A DNA stretch of 64,000 nt from Sphingobacterium sp. SYP-B4668 (GCF_027627455.1 NZ_CP115483.1:868001-932000), one strand, 5' to 3'. Positions 26,661-35,624 are shown, counted from the stretch's first letter. Notes: generated from the letters alone by a model not told the origin. Translations and numbers: made by a program.

Positions 26661-28538
26661 ATGTCAAGTACAGTTATATCGCATAGCGCAGAACATCACG
26701 ATTCGCACGGACATCATCAAGAGTCGTTCTTGTCTAAATATGTATTTAGCATGGACCACAAGATGATTGCCAAGCAATTCTTGATCACTGGTATTATTAT
26801 GGCAGTTTTTGCCATGGTATTATCGATATTATTCCGTATCCAGCTCGCTTGGCCGGATAAAGAGTTCCCGATTTTGGAAATTTTCCTAGGAAAGTGGGCT
26901 GAGGGAGGTCGTATTCGTCCAGAGTTTTTCTTGTCGTTGGTAACCATTCACGGTACCATGATGGTGTTTTTTGTATTGACCGCCGGTCTGTCGGGTACGT
27001 TCAGTAATCTATTGATTCCTTATCAAATTGGTGCTAGAGATATGGCTTCGCCATTCATGAACATGCTTTCTTACTGGTTTTTCTTTATTGCATGTGTGAT
27101 CATGATTGCTTCTTTCTTTGTCGAGAGTGGTCCTGCATCTGCTGGTTGGACAGTATATCCTCCGTTATCAGCGGTACCTAAATCTATAGCAGGCTCCGGT
27201 CTGGGGATGACATTATGGTTGGCGAGTATGGTCTTGTTTATAGCTTCTCAGGTAATGGGTGGAGTCAACTATATCAGTACCGTTCTAAATATGCGTACTA
27301 AAGGAATGGACCTTTGGAAAATGCCGTTGACAATATGGTCTTTCTTCTTGACTGCTATCGTAGGTTTATTATCCTTCCCGGTATTAGTGTCTGCAGTTGT
27401 CTTATTAATTTTCGATCGTAGTGCTGGTACTTCATTTTACTTATCAGATTTGGTTATAGCTGGTGAAGTATTGCCAAATGAAGGTGGTTCACCAATATTA
27501 TTCCAACATTTATTTTGGTTCTTAGGTCACCCTGAGGTGTATATCGTAGTAATGCCTGCATTAGGTTTGACTTCTGAGGTTATCTCTACGAATTCTCGTA
27601 AGCCTATTTTCGGATACCACGCGATGGTGTATTCATTGGTGGGTATTACTGTACTTTCATTTATTGTGTGGGGTCACCACATGTTCGTAACGGGTATGAA
27701 TCCTTTCTTAGGAGGGGTATTTATGATTACGACGTTGATTATTGCAGTTCCATCTGCGGTAAAGGCATTTAACTACCTAGCTACTTTATGGAGAGGTAAC
27801 ATTCGCTTCACACCAGCAATGATGTTTGCGATTGGAATGGTATCATTCTTTATTTCGGGCGGTGTGACAGGTTTGTTCTTAGGGAATGCTACGCTGGATA
27901 TCAACCTACATGATACATATTTTGTTGTGGCCCACTTCCACTTGGTAATGGGATCTGCATCTATCTTTGGTATGCTTTGCGGTGTTTATCACTGGTATCC
28001 TAAGATGTTCGGTCGTATGATGAACCCTAAATTGGGATATTTGCATTTTTGGTTGACATTCGTTGGCGCTTATTTGGTGTTTTTCCCTATGCACTTTATG
28101 GGTATAGATGGTGTCCCTCGCCGTTACTACGCTTTCACAGCATTCCCTTTCATGGAGAAATGGGTTTCTGTAAACTTGTTGATAACTTGGGCAGCTATTA
28201 TCGCAGGTCTTGGACAGGTTGCTTTCCTTTGGAACTTCTTCTCTTCTATCGTATGTGGTAAAAAAGCAACTCAGAATCCTTGGAAATCGAATACATTGGA
28301 ATGGACTACTCCTGTGGAGCATATTCACGGTAACTGGCCAGGAGAGATCCCGACAGTACACCGTTGGCCATATGACTACAGTAAGCCAGGTCACGATGAT
28401 GATTTTATTCCGCAGAGTACACCTTTCTCTGAAACAATGAGCTCAAACTTGCCTCATGACTTTGAGGGTAATGAAGAAGCTGTTCGTCTTCAGGAGGAGT
28501 GGAATAAACAAAATAATAGAGAAACAGGAGAAGGCTAA
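26661..28538 (+). CDS. coxA: Cytochrome c oxidase subunit I
   Basis: The protein has 625 residues and about twelve core helices. Heme and CuB ligands lie in TIHGTMMVFFVLTAG, in WFLGHPEVYIVVMPALG (His and the cross-linked Tyr, plus the Glu that marks A1-type oxidases), in WGHHMFVTGMNP, and in HDTYFVVAHFHLVMG. It reduces oxygen at the heme a3-CuB centre and pumps protons. A His-rich N-terminus precedes the first helix (SHSAEHHDSHGHHQES). The stop codon lies inside a small hairpin that separates coxA from the assembly genes. Confidence 0.97.
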   Translation: MSSTVISHSAEHHDSHGHHQESFLSKYVFSMDHKMIAKQFLITGIIMAVFAMVLSILFRIQLAWPDKEFPILEIFLGKWAEGGRIRPEFFLSLVTIHGTMMVFFVLTAGLSGTFSNLLIPYQIGARDMASPFMNMLSYWFFFIACVIMIASFFVESGPASAGWTVYPPLSAVPKSIAGSGLGMTLWLASMVLFIASQVMGGVNYISTVLNMRTKGMDLWKMPLTIWSFFLTAIVGLLSFPVLVSAVVLLIFDRSAGTSFYLSDLVIAGEVLPNEGGSPILFQHLFWFLGHPEVYIVVMPALGLTSEVISTNSRKPIFGYHAMVYSLVGITVLSFIVWGHHMFVTGMNPFLGGVFMITTLIIAVPSAVKAFNYLATLWRGNIRFTPAMMFAIGMVSFFISGGVTGLFLGNATLDINLHDTYFVVAHFHLVMGSASIFGMLCGVYHWYPKMFGRMMNPKLGYLHFWLTFVGAYLVFFPMHFMGIDGVPRRYYAFTAFPFMEKWVSVNLLITWAAIIAGLGQVAFLWNFFSSIVCGKKATQNPWKSNTLEWTTPVEHIHGNWPGEIPTVHRWPYDYSKPGHDDDFIPQSTPFSETMSSNLPHDFEGNEEAVRLQEEWNKQNNRETGEG

Positions 28539-28575
28539 GCCTATTGGCTTAGCTCTCTATAGGTTAAATATAGAG
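28534..28575 (+). other. Two tandem hairpins between coxA and ctaA
   Basis: GCTAAGCC (28534-28541) pairs perfectly with GGCTTAGC (28546-28553) around TATT and includes the coxA stop codon. CTCTATA (28555-28561) pairs with TATAGAG (28569-28575). No T run follows, so these look more like an RNA processing or stability boundary, or a leaky attenuator, than a terminator. Confidence 0.5.
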
Positions 28576-28583
28576 GTAACGAT

Positions 28584-29633
28584 TTGAATATGTATCCAGC
28601 TGCTGAGAAGCGTTTTGTAAGAACCAATAGAATAACAATTATCGTTCTTTTTTTGGTCATTGCGGCTGGGGGAATTGTTAGAAGTACGGGCTCGGGTATG
28701 GGATGCCCTGATTGGCCAAAGTGTTTTAATCAGATTATTCCGCCGACTGATGTCTCTCAACTGCCTGCTGGCTACGAGGAGCATTATATAGAAGGGCGAG
28801 CGAAAAAGAATCAGCGTTTTGCAAAAATGGTCGAATTCTTTGGATTCCCGGAAAAGGCAGAACAGATAAGAACAGATAAGGGAATATTGGTACATGAAGA
28901 GTTCAATGCTGCAAAGACTTGGACGGAGTACGTTAATCGCTTAGTTGGTGTCGCTGCTGGTTTTTGCTTATTGTTTGCCGCTATCTTTTCGTTTACCTAT
29001 GTAAAAAGTAAAAAGTCCATCACAGTATGGAGCGTTCTTAATCTTTTTGTCGTTGTTGTTCAAGCTTGGTTGGGATCGATTGTTGTCTCTACTAATCTGA
29101 CGCCGTGGGTGATTACCGTTCATATGCTTTTAGCGTTGTTGATAGTTGGGATAAGTATTTATACATACTTTAAAGCAACTACGCTTCGCAATAAAAATAT
29201 TCTTGTCAATCATCAGTTTGTAGGCTTTAAGATATTGGCTGGTCTGGCACTGTTCATCACTCTTGTACAAGTCGTGTACGGTACTGAAGTACGGGAACAT
29301 ATCGATCATTTGAGCGATATTGGGACTGCACGTTCGGAATGGATTACTTCTATTGGGATTCATTTCGATATTCATCGAATACTGGCTTACGTTACATTAG
29401 CTTTGGTCGCTATTTTATTCTTCTTGATTAAGTCTAGATTTAGCGTACTTTCTATACAAGCCAAATACGCGTGGATTATGTTCGTTTTGGTGTTGATCCA
29501 GATGATTTCAGGAATTGTATTGGCTCGATTCGACGTACCAGCTTTTGCACAAACAACACATTTGGTGATTGCCAGTTTGCTTTTTGGCGCTCAATATTAT
29601 GTCATGTTGTTGCTTTCGAAATTTAAAAGATAA
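28584..29633 (+). CDS. ctaA: Heme A synthase (COX15/CtaA)
   Basis: The 349-residue protein has about eight helices. The first ends in AAGGIVRSTGSGMGCPDWPKCF, the diagnostic CtaA/COX15 sequence with the Cys pair. WTEYVNRLVG is the conserved EYxxR heme-ligand region. Later His residues in HMLLALLIVG, HFDIHRILAY and TTHLVIASL are the expected heme ligands. It oxidises heme O to heme A for the oxidase encoded just upstream. A second in-frame ATG two codons on (28590) is equally possible as start. Confidence 0.94.
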   Translation: MNMYPAAEKRFVRTNRITIIVLFLVIAAGGIVRSTGSGMGCPDWPKCFNQIIPPTDVSQLPAGYEEHYIEGRAKKNQRFAKMVEFFGFPEKAEQIRTDKGILVHEEFNAAKTWTEYVNRLVGVAAGFCLLFAAIFSFTYVKSKKSITVWSVLNLFVVVVQAWLGSIVVSTNLTPWVITVHMLLALLIVGISIYTYFKATTLRNKNILVNHQFVGFKILAGLALFITLVQVVYGTEVREHIDHLSDIGTARSEWITSIGIHFDIHRILAYVTLALVAILFFLIKSRFSVLSIQAKYAWIMFVLVLIQMISGIVLARFDVPAFAQTTHLVIASLLFGAQYYVMLLLSKFKR

Positions 29634-29718
29634 GATATTAAGGGATGTTAATGTTAGATATTGGAATGATTTGCTCGGCTTATGCCTATAGCGATGTTAC
29701 AGAGAGGGGGCGGAAGGG

Positions 29719-30627
29719 ATGAAGCAGTTTATTTCTGATTTTAACAAGCTTGTAAAATTACGACTGACGTTAACTGTTGTATTTTCGGCATCTATTTCAT
29801 TTTTGATAGGTGCAACTCAACAGGGTGAAATCATGTGGTTCAATTGGGCCTTGCTTACTTTAGGTGGTTTCTTGGTGACAGGTGCTGCCAATGGTTTCAA
29901 TGAAATCATTGAAAAGGATTTAGACCGATTGATGAAACGTACAGAAGATAGACCTTTACCAGCAGGCCGTATGACGACCGGACAAGCGTTGGTCTTAAGC
30001 GTCTTTATGGGTATTTCGGGAACGCTTGTATTGGTGCAACTTAATTTTATTGCGGGTCTTTTGTCTGTTTTTTCAATCTTTTTGTATGCATTTGTATATA
30101 CACCTTTGAAGCAGAAGTCTCCCATTGCCGTTTTCGTTGGGGCCTTTCCCGGAGCGTTGCCTCCTCTGATTGGTTACTATGCTGCATTTAAGTCGGCCGG
30201 ATTTGGCCTAGAATATGCGGCTATCAGTGAGGCGGCCGTAGTGGTAACTCCTCTAGTATTGTTCGCAATTCAGTTCGTCTGGCAGTTCCCTCATTTCTGG
30301 GCTATTGCTTGGGTGGCTGACGAAGACTATAGAAATGCGGGATTTAGGCTTTTGCCAACCAAGGAGAAAGATGCTGGGTCGGCATGGATGATATTTTTGT
30401 CCGCATTGCTCATGATACCTGCAGGGTTTTTGCCCTTATATTTTGGATTTGGAGGTCTCGTTTTTACAATTGTATCGTTGATTGGTGGGTTGGCATTTAG
30501 TTGGTACGGATACAAGCATTTACAAGAAAGAAGTATTAGCTCGGCTAAAAAGGTAATGTTTACCTCGTTTATTTATTTACCAGTTACACAATTGGTATTA
30601 TTGTTTGATTTTATCCCGTTGAGATAA
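29719..30627 (+). CDS. ctaB: Protoheme IX farnesyltransferase (heme O synthase)
   Basis: The 302-residue UbiA-family protein has about nine helices. NGFNEIIEKDLDRLMKRTED and RPLPAGRMT form the conserved prenyl-diphosphate and Mg2+ binding loop. The second loop includes WQFPHFWAIAWVADEDYRNAGF. It makes heme O from heme B, the substrate of CtaA. A purine-rich GGGGGCGGAAGGG run precedes the ATG. The stop overlaps the next start by one base. Confidence 0.96.
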   Translation: MKQFISDFNKLVKLRLTLTVVFSASISFLIGATQQGEIMWFNWALLTLGGFLVTGAANGFNEIIEKDLDRLMKRTEDRPLPAGRMTTGQALVLSVFMGISGTLVLVQLNFIAGLLSVFSIFLYAFVYTPLKQKSPIAVFVGAFPGALPPLIGYYAAFKSAGFGLEYAAISEAAVVVTPLVLFAIQFVWQFPHFWAIAWVADEDYRNAGFRLLPTKEKDAGSAWMIFLSALLMIPAGFLPLYFGFGGLVFTIVSLIGGLAFSWYGYKHLQERSISSAKKVMFTSFIYLPVTQLVLLFDFIPLR

Positions 30628-31220
30628 TGGTTTTAGATATGAATACCGAATTACAACAAGAGGAATTACAGCAGTCAAGGAAGGCAAAGAAGTTTAATCT
30701 TTGGCTGGGTATGATTGGTATGTTCATGATGTTTGCAGCGTTGTCAAGTGGCTTTATCGTGTATACAGCTAGTGGTGTCGATAAGGGCATCAAGACGACA
30801 CTTCCTAATGCATTTATTTACAGTACAATTCTTATTATATTGAGTAGTGTCACCCTTCACTTTGCGAATGTAGCAGTTAAGAATAAAGAATACGCGAAGC
30901 AAAGAAGTTTGCTGGTAGCTACAGTCGTGTTGGGGATATTGTTTTTTGTCTGTCAAGTACATTCTTGGCAGGTGTTGATTGATAGAGGGATTTATTTCTT
31001 GAATATCAATGCATCCCAGTCTTTTATTTATGTATTTACAGGGATGCACTTAGCCCATATCATTGCGGGCGTGATCGTACTGGTTAGATGTTTTGCGGGG
31101 ACTGTTAAACCAATTCCGCATGGCGATAACCTGTTCCGCATGGAGCTTGCCACTATTTTTTGGCATTTTCTCGATCTTTTGTGGATTTATATATATGTTT
31201 TCTTACTTTTGAATCAATAA
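30627..31220 (+). CDS. Cytochrome c oxidase subunit III, first copy
   Basis: The 197-residue protein has five predicted helices and belongs to the heme-copper oxidase subunit III family (AKKFNLWLGMIGMFMMFAALSSGFIV; QSFIYVFTGMHLAHIIAGVIVL; FWHFLDLLWIYIYVFL). It starts at the ATG overlapping the ctaB stop; a second ATG at 30639 is possible. It is followed after 9 bases by a longer subunit III, an arrangement common in this phylum. Confidence 0.9.
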   Translation: MVLDMNTELQQEELQQSRKAKKFNLWLGMIGMFMMFAALSSGFIVYTASGVDKGIKTTLPNAFIYSTILIILSSVTLHFANVAVKNKEYAKQRSLLVATVVLGILFFVCQVHSWQVLIDRGIYFLNINASQSFIYVFTGMHLAHIIAGVIVLVRCFAGTVKPIPHGDNLFRMELATIFWHFLDLLWIYIYVFLLLNQ

Positions 31221-31229
31221 TACTAAACA

Positions 31230-31964
31230 ATGAGTACAACTGTATCGCAATTGGATAAGGTAAAGGACGGCCCTTGGAGTGGCGGTAAGTCACCTTGGAA
31301 CTTAGAGTATGGAAAGATCATGATGTGGTTTTTCCTTGTGTCGGACGCATTTACATTTTCGGCTTTCTTGATTTATTATGGAGCTCAACGTTTTGCGCAT
31401 TTCACGTGGCCGGATCCAGATAAGGTCTTTCAATCTATTCCTCTTATCGCGGATAGTGGACAGCCTTTGGTTTTCGTAGGTATCATGACGTTTATCTTAA
31501 TCATGAGTTCCGTTACCATGGTATTGGCGGTAGATGCTGGTCATCGTAACAAAAAAGACGAGGTCGTGAAATGGATGTTGTGGACTATTCTCGGTGGTTT
31601 GGCTTTCTTAGGTTGTCAAGCTACAGAATGGACGCACTTACATCACCTAGGCTTTTGGTTTGGTCAGAATCCAGGAACTGGTTTGGAAGGCGACGCCATT
31701 GCGGAAGCTTTGAGACCTTATTTCACGAATGATATTTCTTACGTATCGGCACTTCAATTCTCGAACTTGTTCTTTACGATTACAGGGTTCCACGGATTTC
31801 ACGTATCGATTGGGGTAATCTTGAATATAATTGTTCTTTTTATGACAATGAACAATACTTTTCAAAATAGAGGTTCCTACCTGATGATTGAAAAAGTGGG
31901 TCTATACTGGCACTTTGTCGATTTGGTTTGGGTATTCGTATTTACATTCTTCTATCTAGTCTAA
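31230..31964 (+). CDS. coxC: Cytochrome c oxidase subunit III, second copy
   Basis: The 244-residue protein has about five to six helices with family motifs KIMMWFFLVSDAFTFSAFLIYY, FTITGFHGFHVSIGVILNI and YWHFVDLVWVFVFTFFYLV. The Glu/His pattern of subunit III (GFHGFHV) is intact. Subunit III stabilises the oxidase and its proton uptake. The pair of subunit III genes may be two parts of the same complex rather than alternatives. Confidence 0.93.
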   Translation: MSTTVSQLDKVKDGPWSGGKSPWNLEYGKIMMWFFLVSDAFTFSAFLIYYGAQRFAHFTWPDPDKVFQSIPLIADSGQPLVFVGIMTFILIMSSVTMVLAVDAGHRNKKDEVVKWMLWTILGGLAFLGCQATEWTHLHHLGFWFGQNPGTGLEGDAIAEALRPYFTNDISYVSALQFSNLFFTITGFHGFHVSIGVILNIIVLFMTMNNTFQNRGSYLMIEKVGLYWHFVDLVWVFVFTFFYLV

Positions 31965-31987
31965 TTACTTTTTAACACGAACTGATT

Positions 31988-32371
31988 ATGTCAAATCATC
32001 ACGATAATATAGCTGCACACGAAGGTCATGACCATGACCACGGCGGAATGGATAAGAAGGGCATCTGGAGAATTTTCTTTGTTCTTCTTGCGCTAACATG
32101 TTTAGAGTTTTTAATTGCCTTAGGATTTGTTCATCACTGGCAAATCTTGGCGAAAGGTGCATTGGTCAATACCATTTATATCGTATTGACCTTAGTGAAG
32201 GCGTACTATATCGTCGCTTACTTTATGCACTTGAAATTTGAAAAATCGAGCTTCATTGTCTGTTGTGGTATTGTTTTTATCTTTATCATTTATTTTATTA
32301 TTCTCATGCTGACAGAAGGTGATTACTTACTGCACCATTTTCATGAGTACCCGATGTGGCCAAATAAATAA
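31988..32371 (+). CDS. Cytochrome c oxidase subunit IV (caa3-type small subunit)
   Basis: The 127-residue protein has three helices (about 27-48, 55-80, 88-110), the standard pattern of prokaryotic subunit IV, including VKAYYIVAYFMHLKFE. A His/Asp-rich N-terminus (HHDNIAAHEGHDHDHGG) precedes the first helix and could bind metal, possibly copper. It is placed after the subunit III genes as in other oxidase operons. Confidence 0.88.
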   Translation: MSNHHDNIAAHEGHDHDHGGMDKKGIWRIFFVLLALTCLEFLIALGFVHHWQILAKGALVNTIYIVLTLVKAYYIVAYFMHLKFEKSSFIVCCGIVFIFIIYFIILMLTEGDYLLHHFHEYPMWPNK

Positions 32372-32376
32372 TATTC

Positions 32377-33105
32377 ATGCAAAATACTTCTCGTAAGAAA
32401 GGTATTTCTACTCTAATAATCCTGGCTATGGTTCTCCTGCTGCCAGGATTTTTGTATGTATTGGTGAACCGAATGGGAGCTTCAAATACATATGTAAAGC
32501 TCCCCATCTACGGAGAGAAAGTGCTTAGCGGTACTGTAAGTCGTAAGATGGGAAGGGAGTTTAAGGATACCTTGTTTCATCAAGTTCCTGTCATTCAATT
32601 TACGGATATGAATGGGAAGACTGTTAATTTTATTGATAACGATTCAACGATATCTGTTGTTCATCTTTTCTATACTAAGGATAAGTCATTCTCACGAACG
32701 ATGATCAATAGATTGAATGCAGTTGCCACTAATTTGAAGCGTAATCCAAAAGTACGTTTCTATTCTATTTCAGTCGATTCGAATAGTGATACTCCTGAGA
32801 TATTGAAGATATACGCCCAAGGATATAGGTCGGAAGAAAAGAATTGGTCGTTTCTGACAAGTCCATCGGTTGACATACTAAAGTTTGCACGAGAAGAACT
32901 ATTATTGGATGCTATGGTTGATACGCAAGACTCCTCCAAGTTGATTATTGGTAGTTCTTATGTATTATTGGATTCGCAGAGGCGTATTAGAGGATTTTAT
33001 GATTTGAATTTGACGACTGAGCTGGAACGCTTAGAGGAAGAAGTTAAAGTACAATTGGTGGAGGAATTTCGCAATATACCGACGAAGGTCGAAAAAAGAG
33101 ATTAA
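32377..33105 (+). CDS. SCO1/SenC-like protein lacking the copper-binding residues
   Basis: The 242-residue protein has an N-terminal membrane anchor (about 10-30) and a thioredoxin-like domain with the SCO layout (VPVIQFTDMNGKTVNFID; RFYSISVDSNSDTPEIL; SYVLLDSQRRIRGFYDL). The CxxxC copper site is absent: the place reads YTKDKSFSR (about 99-107), with Asp102 and Ser106 where Cys is expected. There is no His between 180 and 205, and the whole protein contains no cysteine. It cannot be a classical CuA-inserting SCO or a thiol reductase. The operon position suggests it still serves the oxidase, perhaps structurally. Confidence 0.85.
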   Translation: MQNTSRKKGISTLIILAMVLLLPGFLYVLVNRMGASNTYVKLPIYGEKVLSGTVSRKMGREFKDTLFHQVPVIQFTDMNGKTVNFIDNDSTISVVHLFYTKDKSFSRTMINRLNAVATNLKRNPKVRFYSISVDSNSDTPEILKIYAQGYRSEEKNWSFLTSPSVDILKFAREELLLDAMVDTQDSSKLIIGSSYVLLDSQRRIRGFYDLNLTTELERLEEEVKVQLVEEFRNIPTKVEKRD

Positions 33106-33106
33106 T

Positions 33107-33652
33107 ATGGGACAACAAACACTGGCGGAGAAAAAGTATAATAAATGGATTGTGATATTGTCTATCACTATTCCAGTGGTCGTAGCTATACTTTTCGGCG
33201 TAAATTTGAGAAAACTAGGGTACGATGTGACACCGTTGTCATTTTTGCCACCTATATATGCGGCTATTAACGGGCTGACCGCTATTCTACTGGTTTGGGC
33301 GGTGGCTGCCATTAAAAAGGGCAATCGAAAGCTACACGAACGATTGATTAAGCTCTGTATAGCTTGTTCTGTGGCTTTTTTAGGGATGTATGTAGCCTAC
33401 CATATGACTGCTGATTCGACACCATATGGTGGTGAGGGCGCTATGCGATATGTTTATTTTGTCATTTTGATATCACATATACTGCTATCGATTGTAATAA
33501 TACCTTTTGTACTGATTACCTTTGTAAGAGGAATCGCTGGGGCATATGAGAGACATAAAAAGTTGGCGCGGATTACCTATCCGATGTGGCTGTATGTAGC
33601 TGTTACTGGAGTTGTGGTTTATTTAATGATTTCGCCCTACTATGCACACTAG
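33107..33652 (+). CDS. DUF420 membrane protein (CtaM-like oxidase assembly factor)
   Basis: The 181-residue protein has about five helices. DUF420 features are FLPPIYAAINGLTAILLVWA, KGNRKLHERLIKLC and FLGMYVAYHMTADSTPYGG. The His residues in KLHERL and YHMT are conserved. DUF420/CtaM proteins of Firmicutes are needed for maturation of heme A-containing oxidases, which fits its place as the last gene of the operon, 1 base after the SCO-like gene. Confidence 0.88.
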   Translation: MGQQTLAEKKYNKWIVILSITIPVVVAILFGVNLRKLGYDVTPLSFLPPIYAAINGLTAILLVWAVAAIKKGNRKLHERLIKLCIACSVAFLGMYVAYHMTADSTPYGGEGAMRYVYFVILISHILLSIVIIPFVLITFVRGIAGAYERHKKLARITYPMWLYVAVTGVVVYLMISPYYAH

Positions 33653-33776
33653 CGTTTGGTATAACGATTGACGTGTGGTAATACCCGTGTCCCTGCCGGA
33701 TATAGGTAGTTTGTATTAGGAGAATCTGGATAATACTTTTTGTGTTGTCAAGTTAGTCTTTATAATTTTAATAGTT

Positions 33777-34229
33777 ATGAGAGTTTGGATTTATCAATCA
33801 AGTCGTCGCTTCAGTGTGGAAGAGCAGAATATAATTCAGCAAAAACTATCTTCGTTTGTAGAGGTTTGGAATGCCCATGGGAAGTCTTTGGCCGCTAAGG
33901 CTGAATTGCGACATGGACTGTTTATTATACTTGGAGTCGATGAGAAGCAAGTACCCCCTTCAGGTTGTTCAATAGATAGTTCCGTGCATTTTTTGAAGGG
34001 ATTGGAAAGCGAATTTGGGGTGAGCTTATTTGATCGTTTTCAGTTGGCCTATCGAGATCAGGGTGAAATTAAAGTAGCCGCACGACAAGAGTTCGAACAG
34101 CTGGTACAAGCCGGCTTGATTACGCCCGATACTATCGTCTTTAATAATATGGTGACCGAAGAGGCTGCATTATTGAATGAATGGGAAATTCCATTTAAGA
34201 AGAGTTGGCACGCGAAGGTCTTTAATTGA
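33777..34229 (+). CDS. Conserved Bacteroidota protein with SGCSIDSSVHF motif
   Basis: The 150-residue soluble protein starts MRVWIYQSSRRFSVEEQ and has FVEVWNAHGKSLAAKAEL, FIILGVDEKQVPPSGCSID and SSVHFLKGLE. Homologues in this phylum are often labelled ABC transporter ATPase, but I see no Walker A, Walker B or ABC signature, so that name should not be trusted. The Ser-Gly-Cys-Ser-Ile-Asp segment and the HG in the preceding helix look like a possible active site. Function unknown. It ends at a strong bidirectional terminator. Confidence 0.75.
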   Translation: MRVWIYQSSRRFSVEEQNIIQQKLSSFVEVWNAHGKSLAAKAELRHGLFIILGVDEKQVPPSGCSIDSSVHFLKGLESEFGVSLFDRFQLAYRDQGEIKVAARQEFEQLVQAGLITPDTIVFNNMVTEEAALLNEWEIPFKKSWHAKVFN

Positions 34230-34266
34230 GTTGTAAGCGAATTTTTAGAATTAGTATAATTAGAGA

Positions 34267-34297
34267 AAAGCGGCTGTTGATATTCAATGGCCGCTTT
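34267..34297. terminator. Bidirectional terminator
   Basis: AAAGCGGC (34267-34274) pairs with GCCGCTTT (34290-34297), extended inside by TTGA/TCAA. T-rich sequence follows. It lies between the SGCSID protein and the convergent DoxX gene. Confidence 0.85.
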
Positions 34298-34302
34298 CTT
34301 TA

Positions 34303-34710
34303 TTACTTTTTGTCTACACTATATGAGCCAGGGCCTATGAATATTAGACCGATATAGACAAACATTAATTCCAATGCATGGGAGGCTCCACCCCAGCCAT
34401 CGCCAGCGCTTAGATGCTTTGCACCTGCGACAAGCATCGTGAAAGCTAACAAAATGCAAACGGGCCTATACCATAGTCCCATTAAAAAGAATAAGCCACC
34501 TATAGTCTCCGTAACGGCTGCCATAAATCCCCAAAATGCCGGAATAAATGTGACGCCTAAATTGCCCATTGACTTACCTACACCATTCCATACATCTGGT
34601 CCACCCGTCAATTTGGGAAGACCATGTAAAATCATAAATGCACCAACGCCTACACGTAGTATGAGTAAGCCTAAATCTTTTTGTTTTGATAAAGAAGAGA
34701 GTATCGCCAT
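34303..34710 (-). CDS. DoxX-family membrane protein
   Basis: The 135-residue protein has four helices. DoxX/DoxD features are LGLLILRVGVGAFMILHGLPK, the WGFMAAVTETIGGLFFLMGLW segment, and FTMLVAGAKHLSAGDGW. The family is linked to oxidative stress or thiosulfate/quinone chemistry in some organisms, but the function here is unknown. It begins 4 bases after the LD-carboxypeptidase gene, in the same operon. Confidence 0.9.
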   Translation of the reverse strand: MAILSSLSKQKDLGLLILRVGVGAFMILHGLPKLTGGPDVWNGVGKSMGNLGVTFIPAFWGFMAAVTETIGGLFFLMGLWYRPVCILLAFTMLVAGAKHLSAGDGWGGASHALELMFVYIGLIFIGPGSYSVDKK

Positions 34711-34714
34711 TTTA

Positions 34715-35617
34715 TTAATCTATATAGTTGAGTTTTACTTTGGTTTTGGTCGTTACTAATTGGACCTTTCGGCCCATCATGAGTGCGTGATTGTCGTCTA
34801 TATGACCTGCTGGATAAGCAAATGCAACCGGGTAATTGTATTCCATTACTTTATCCATCACGATTTCTTCTACAGATTGACCGAAGGAAGGGGCGCTGTC
34901 CTTCATCGAGGTGAAACCGCCTACAATCAGGCCATTGAGTGCCGCTAATTTGTTGGCTCGCTTAAGTGTCCATAGCATGCGGTCGATATTGTAATACTGC
35001 TCTCCGACATCTTCAATGAAGAGTATTTTTCCGGCATAGTCTACATCCGATTGCGAGCCAATGATACTTTGTAGTATAGCTAGATTTCCACCTGTGAGCA
35101 CCCCTTCACCCAATCCCGAACGGTTGACGAATGACTTTTGGATATAATTGAAATCTATCTTATGACCAAAGAGGGCCGCTTTCAATGTTTCCAAGGATTC
35201 AGAGGTGCCATCTGCAAAAGATTTAGGCATCTGACCGTGAATGGTCGGGATTTTATACAATTGTTGTACGTGGCTATGTAAAACGGTTATATCACTAAAT
35301 CCGATGATCCATTTGGGGGTTTTCTGGAATTTAGTGAAATCGATACGGTCTATGATACGCACTGAGCCGTAACCGCCGCGGGCTGCAAATATTGCTTTTA
35401 TCTCCGGATTGTCCAAGGCGTCTTGTAAATCTTGAGCTCTTAAACTGTCATCGCCTGCGAATTGGTGATGTGTCGAACCGACGGACTGGCCGAGTTGTAC
35501 TTTCAATCCCCAGTTTTCTAAAATATTGACGGCTTCGTCTATATTGCCACGAATAAAACTGGCTGGTGCTACAATTGCAACCTTATCTCCGGCTTGAATA
35601 AAATCAGGTATTTTCAC
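34715..35617 (-). CDS. LD-carboxypeptidase (peptidase family S66)
   Basis: The protein is 300 residues from a GTG at 35617 (VKIPDFIQAGDKVAIVAPAS). I prefer this to the ATG at 35665 because the conserved family N-terminus begins here and the longer form would overlap the metG promoter. Catalytic features are the Ser in WIIGFSDITVLH, the Glu in LFIEDVGEQYYNIDRML and the His in YPAGHIDDNHALMMG. S66 enzymes remove the terminal D-alanine from tetrapeptides in the cytoplasm during murein recycling. RGGYGSVRIIDRIDF is the conserved oxyanion-region loop. Confidence 0.92.
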   Translation of the reverse strand: MKIPDFIQAGDKVAIVAPASFIRGNIDEAVNILENWGLKVQLGQSVGSTHHQFAGDDSLRAQDLQDALDNPEIKAIFAARGGYGSVRIIDRIDFTKFQKTPKWIIGFSDITVLHSHVQQLYKIPTIHGQMPKSFADGTSESLETLKAALFGHKIDFNYIQKSFVNRSGLGEGVLTGGNLAILQSIIGSQSDVDYAGKILFIEDVGEQYYNIDRMLWTLKRANKLAALNGLIVGGFTSMKDSAPSFGQSVEEIVMDKVMEYNYPVAFAYPAGHIDDNHALMMGRKVQLVTTKTKVKLNYID

Positions 35618-35624
35618 GTATATC

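Noticed and set aside
27906-28394. 162-residue minus-strand ORF inside coxA
   Set aside because: It lies entirely antisense to conserved coxA sequence, and its Cys/His-rich peptide reflects the complement of membrane-protein codons.
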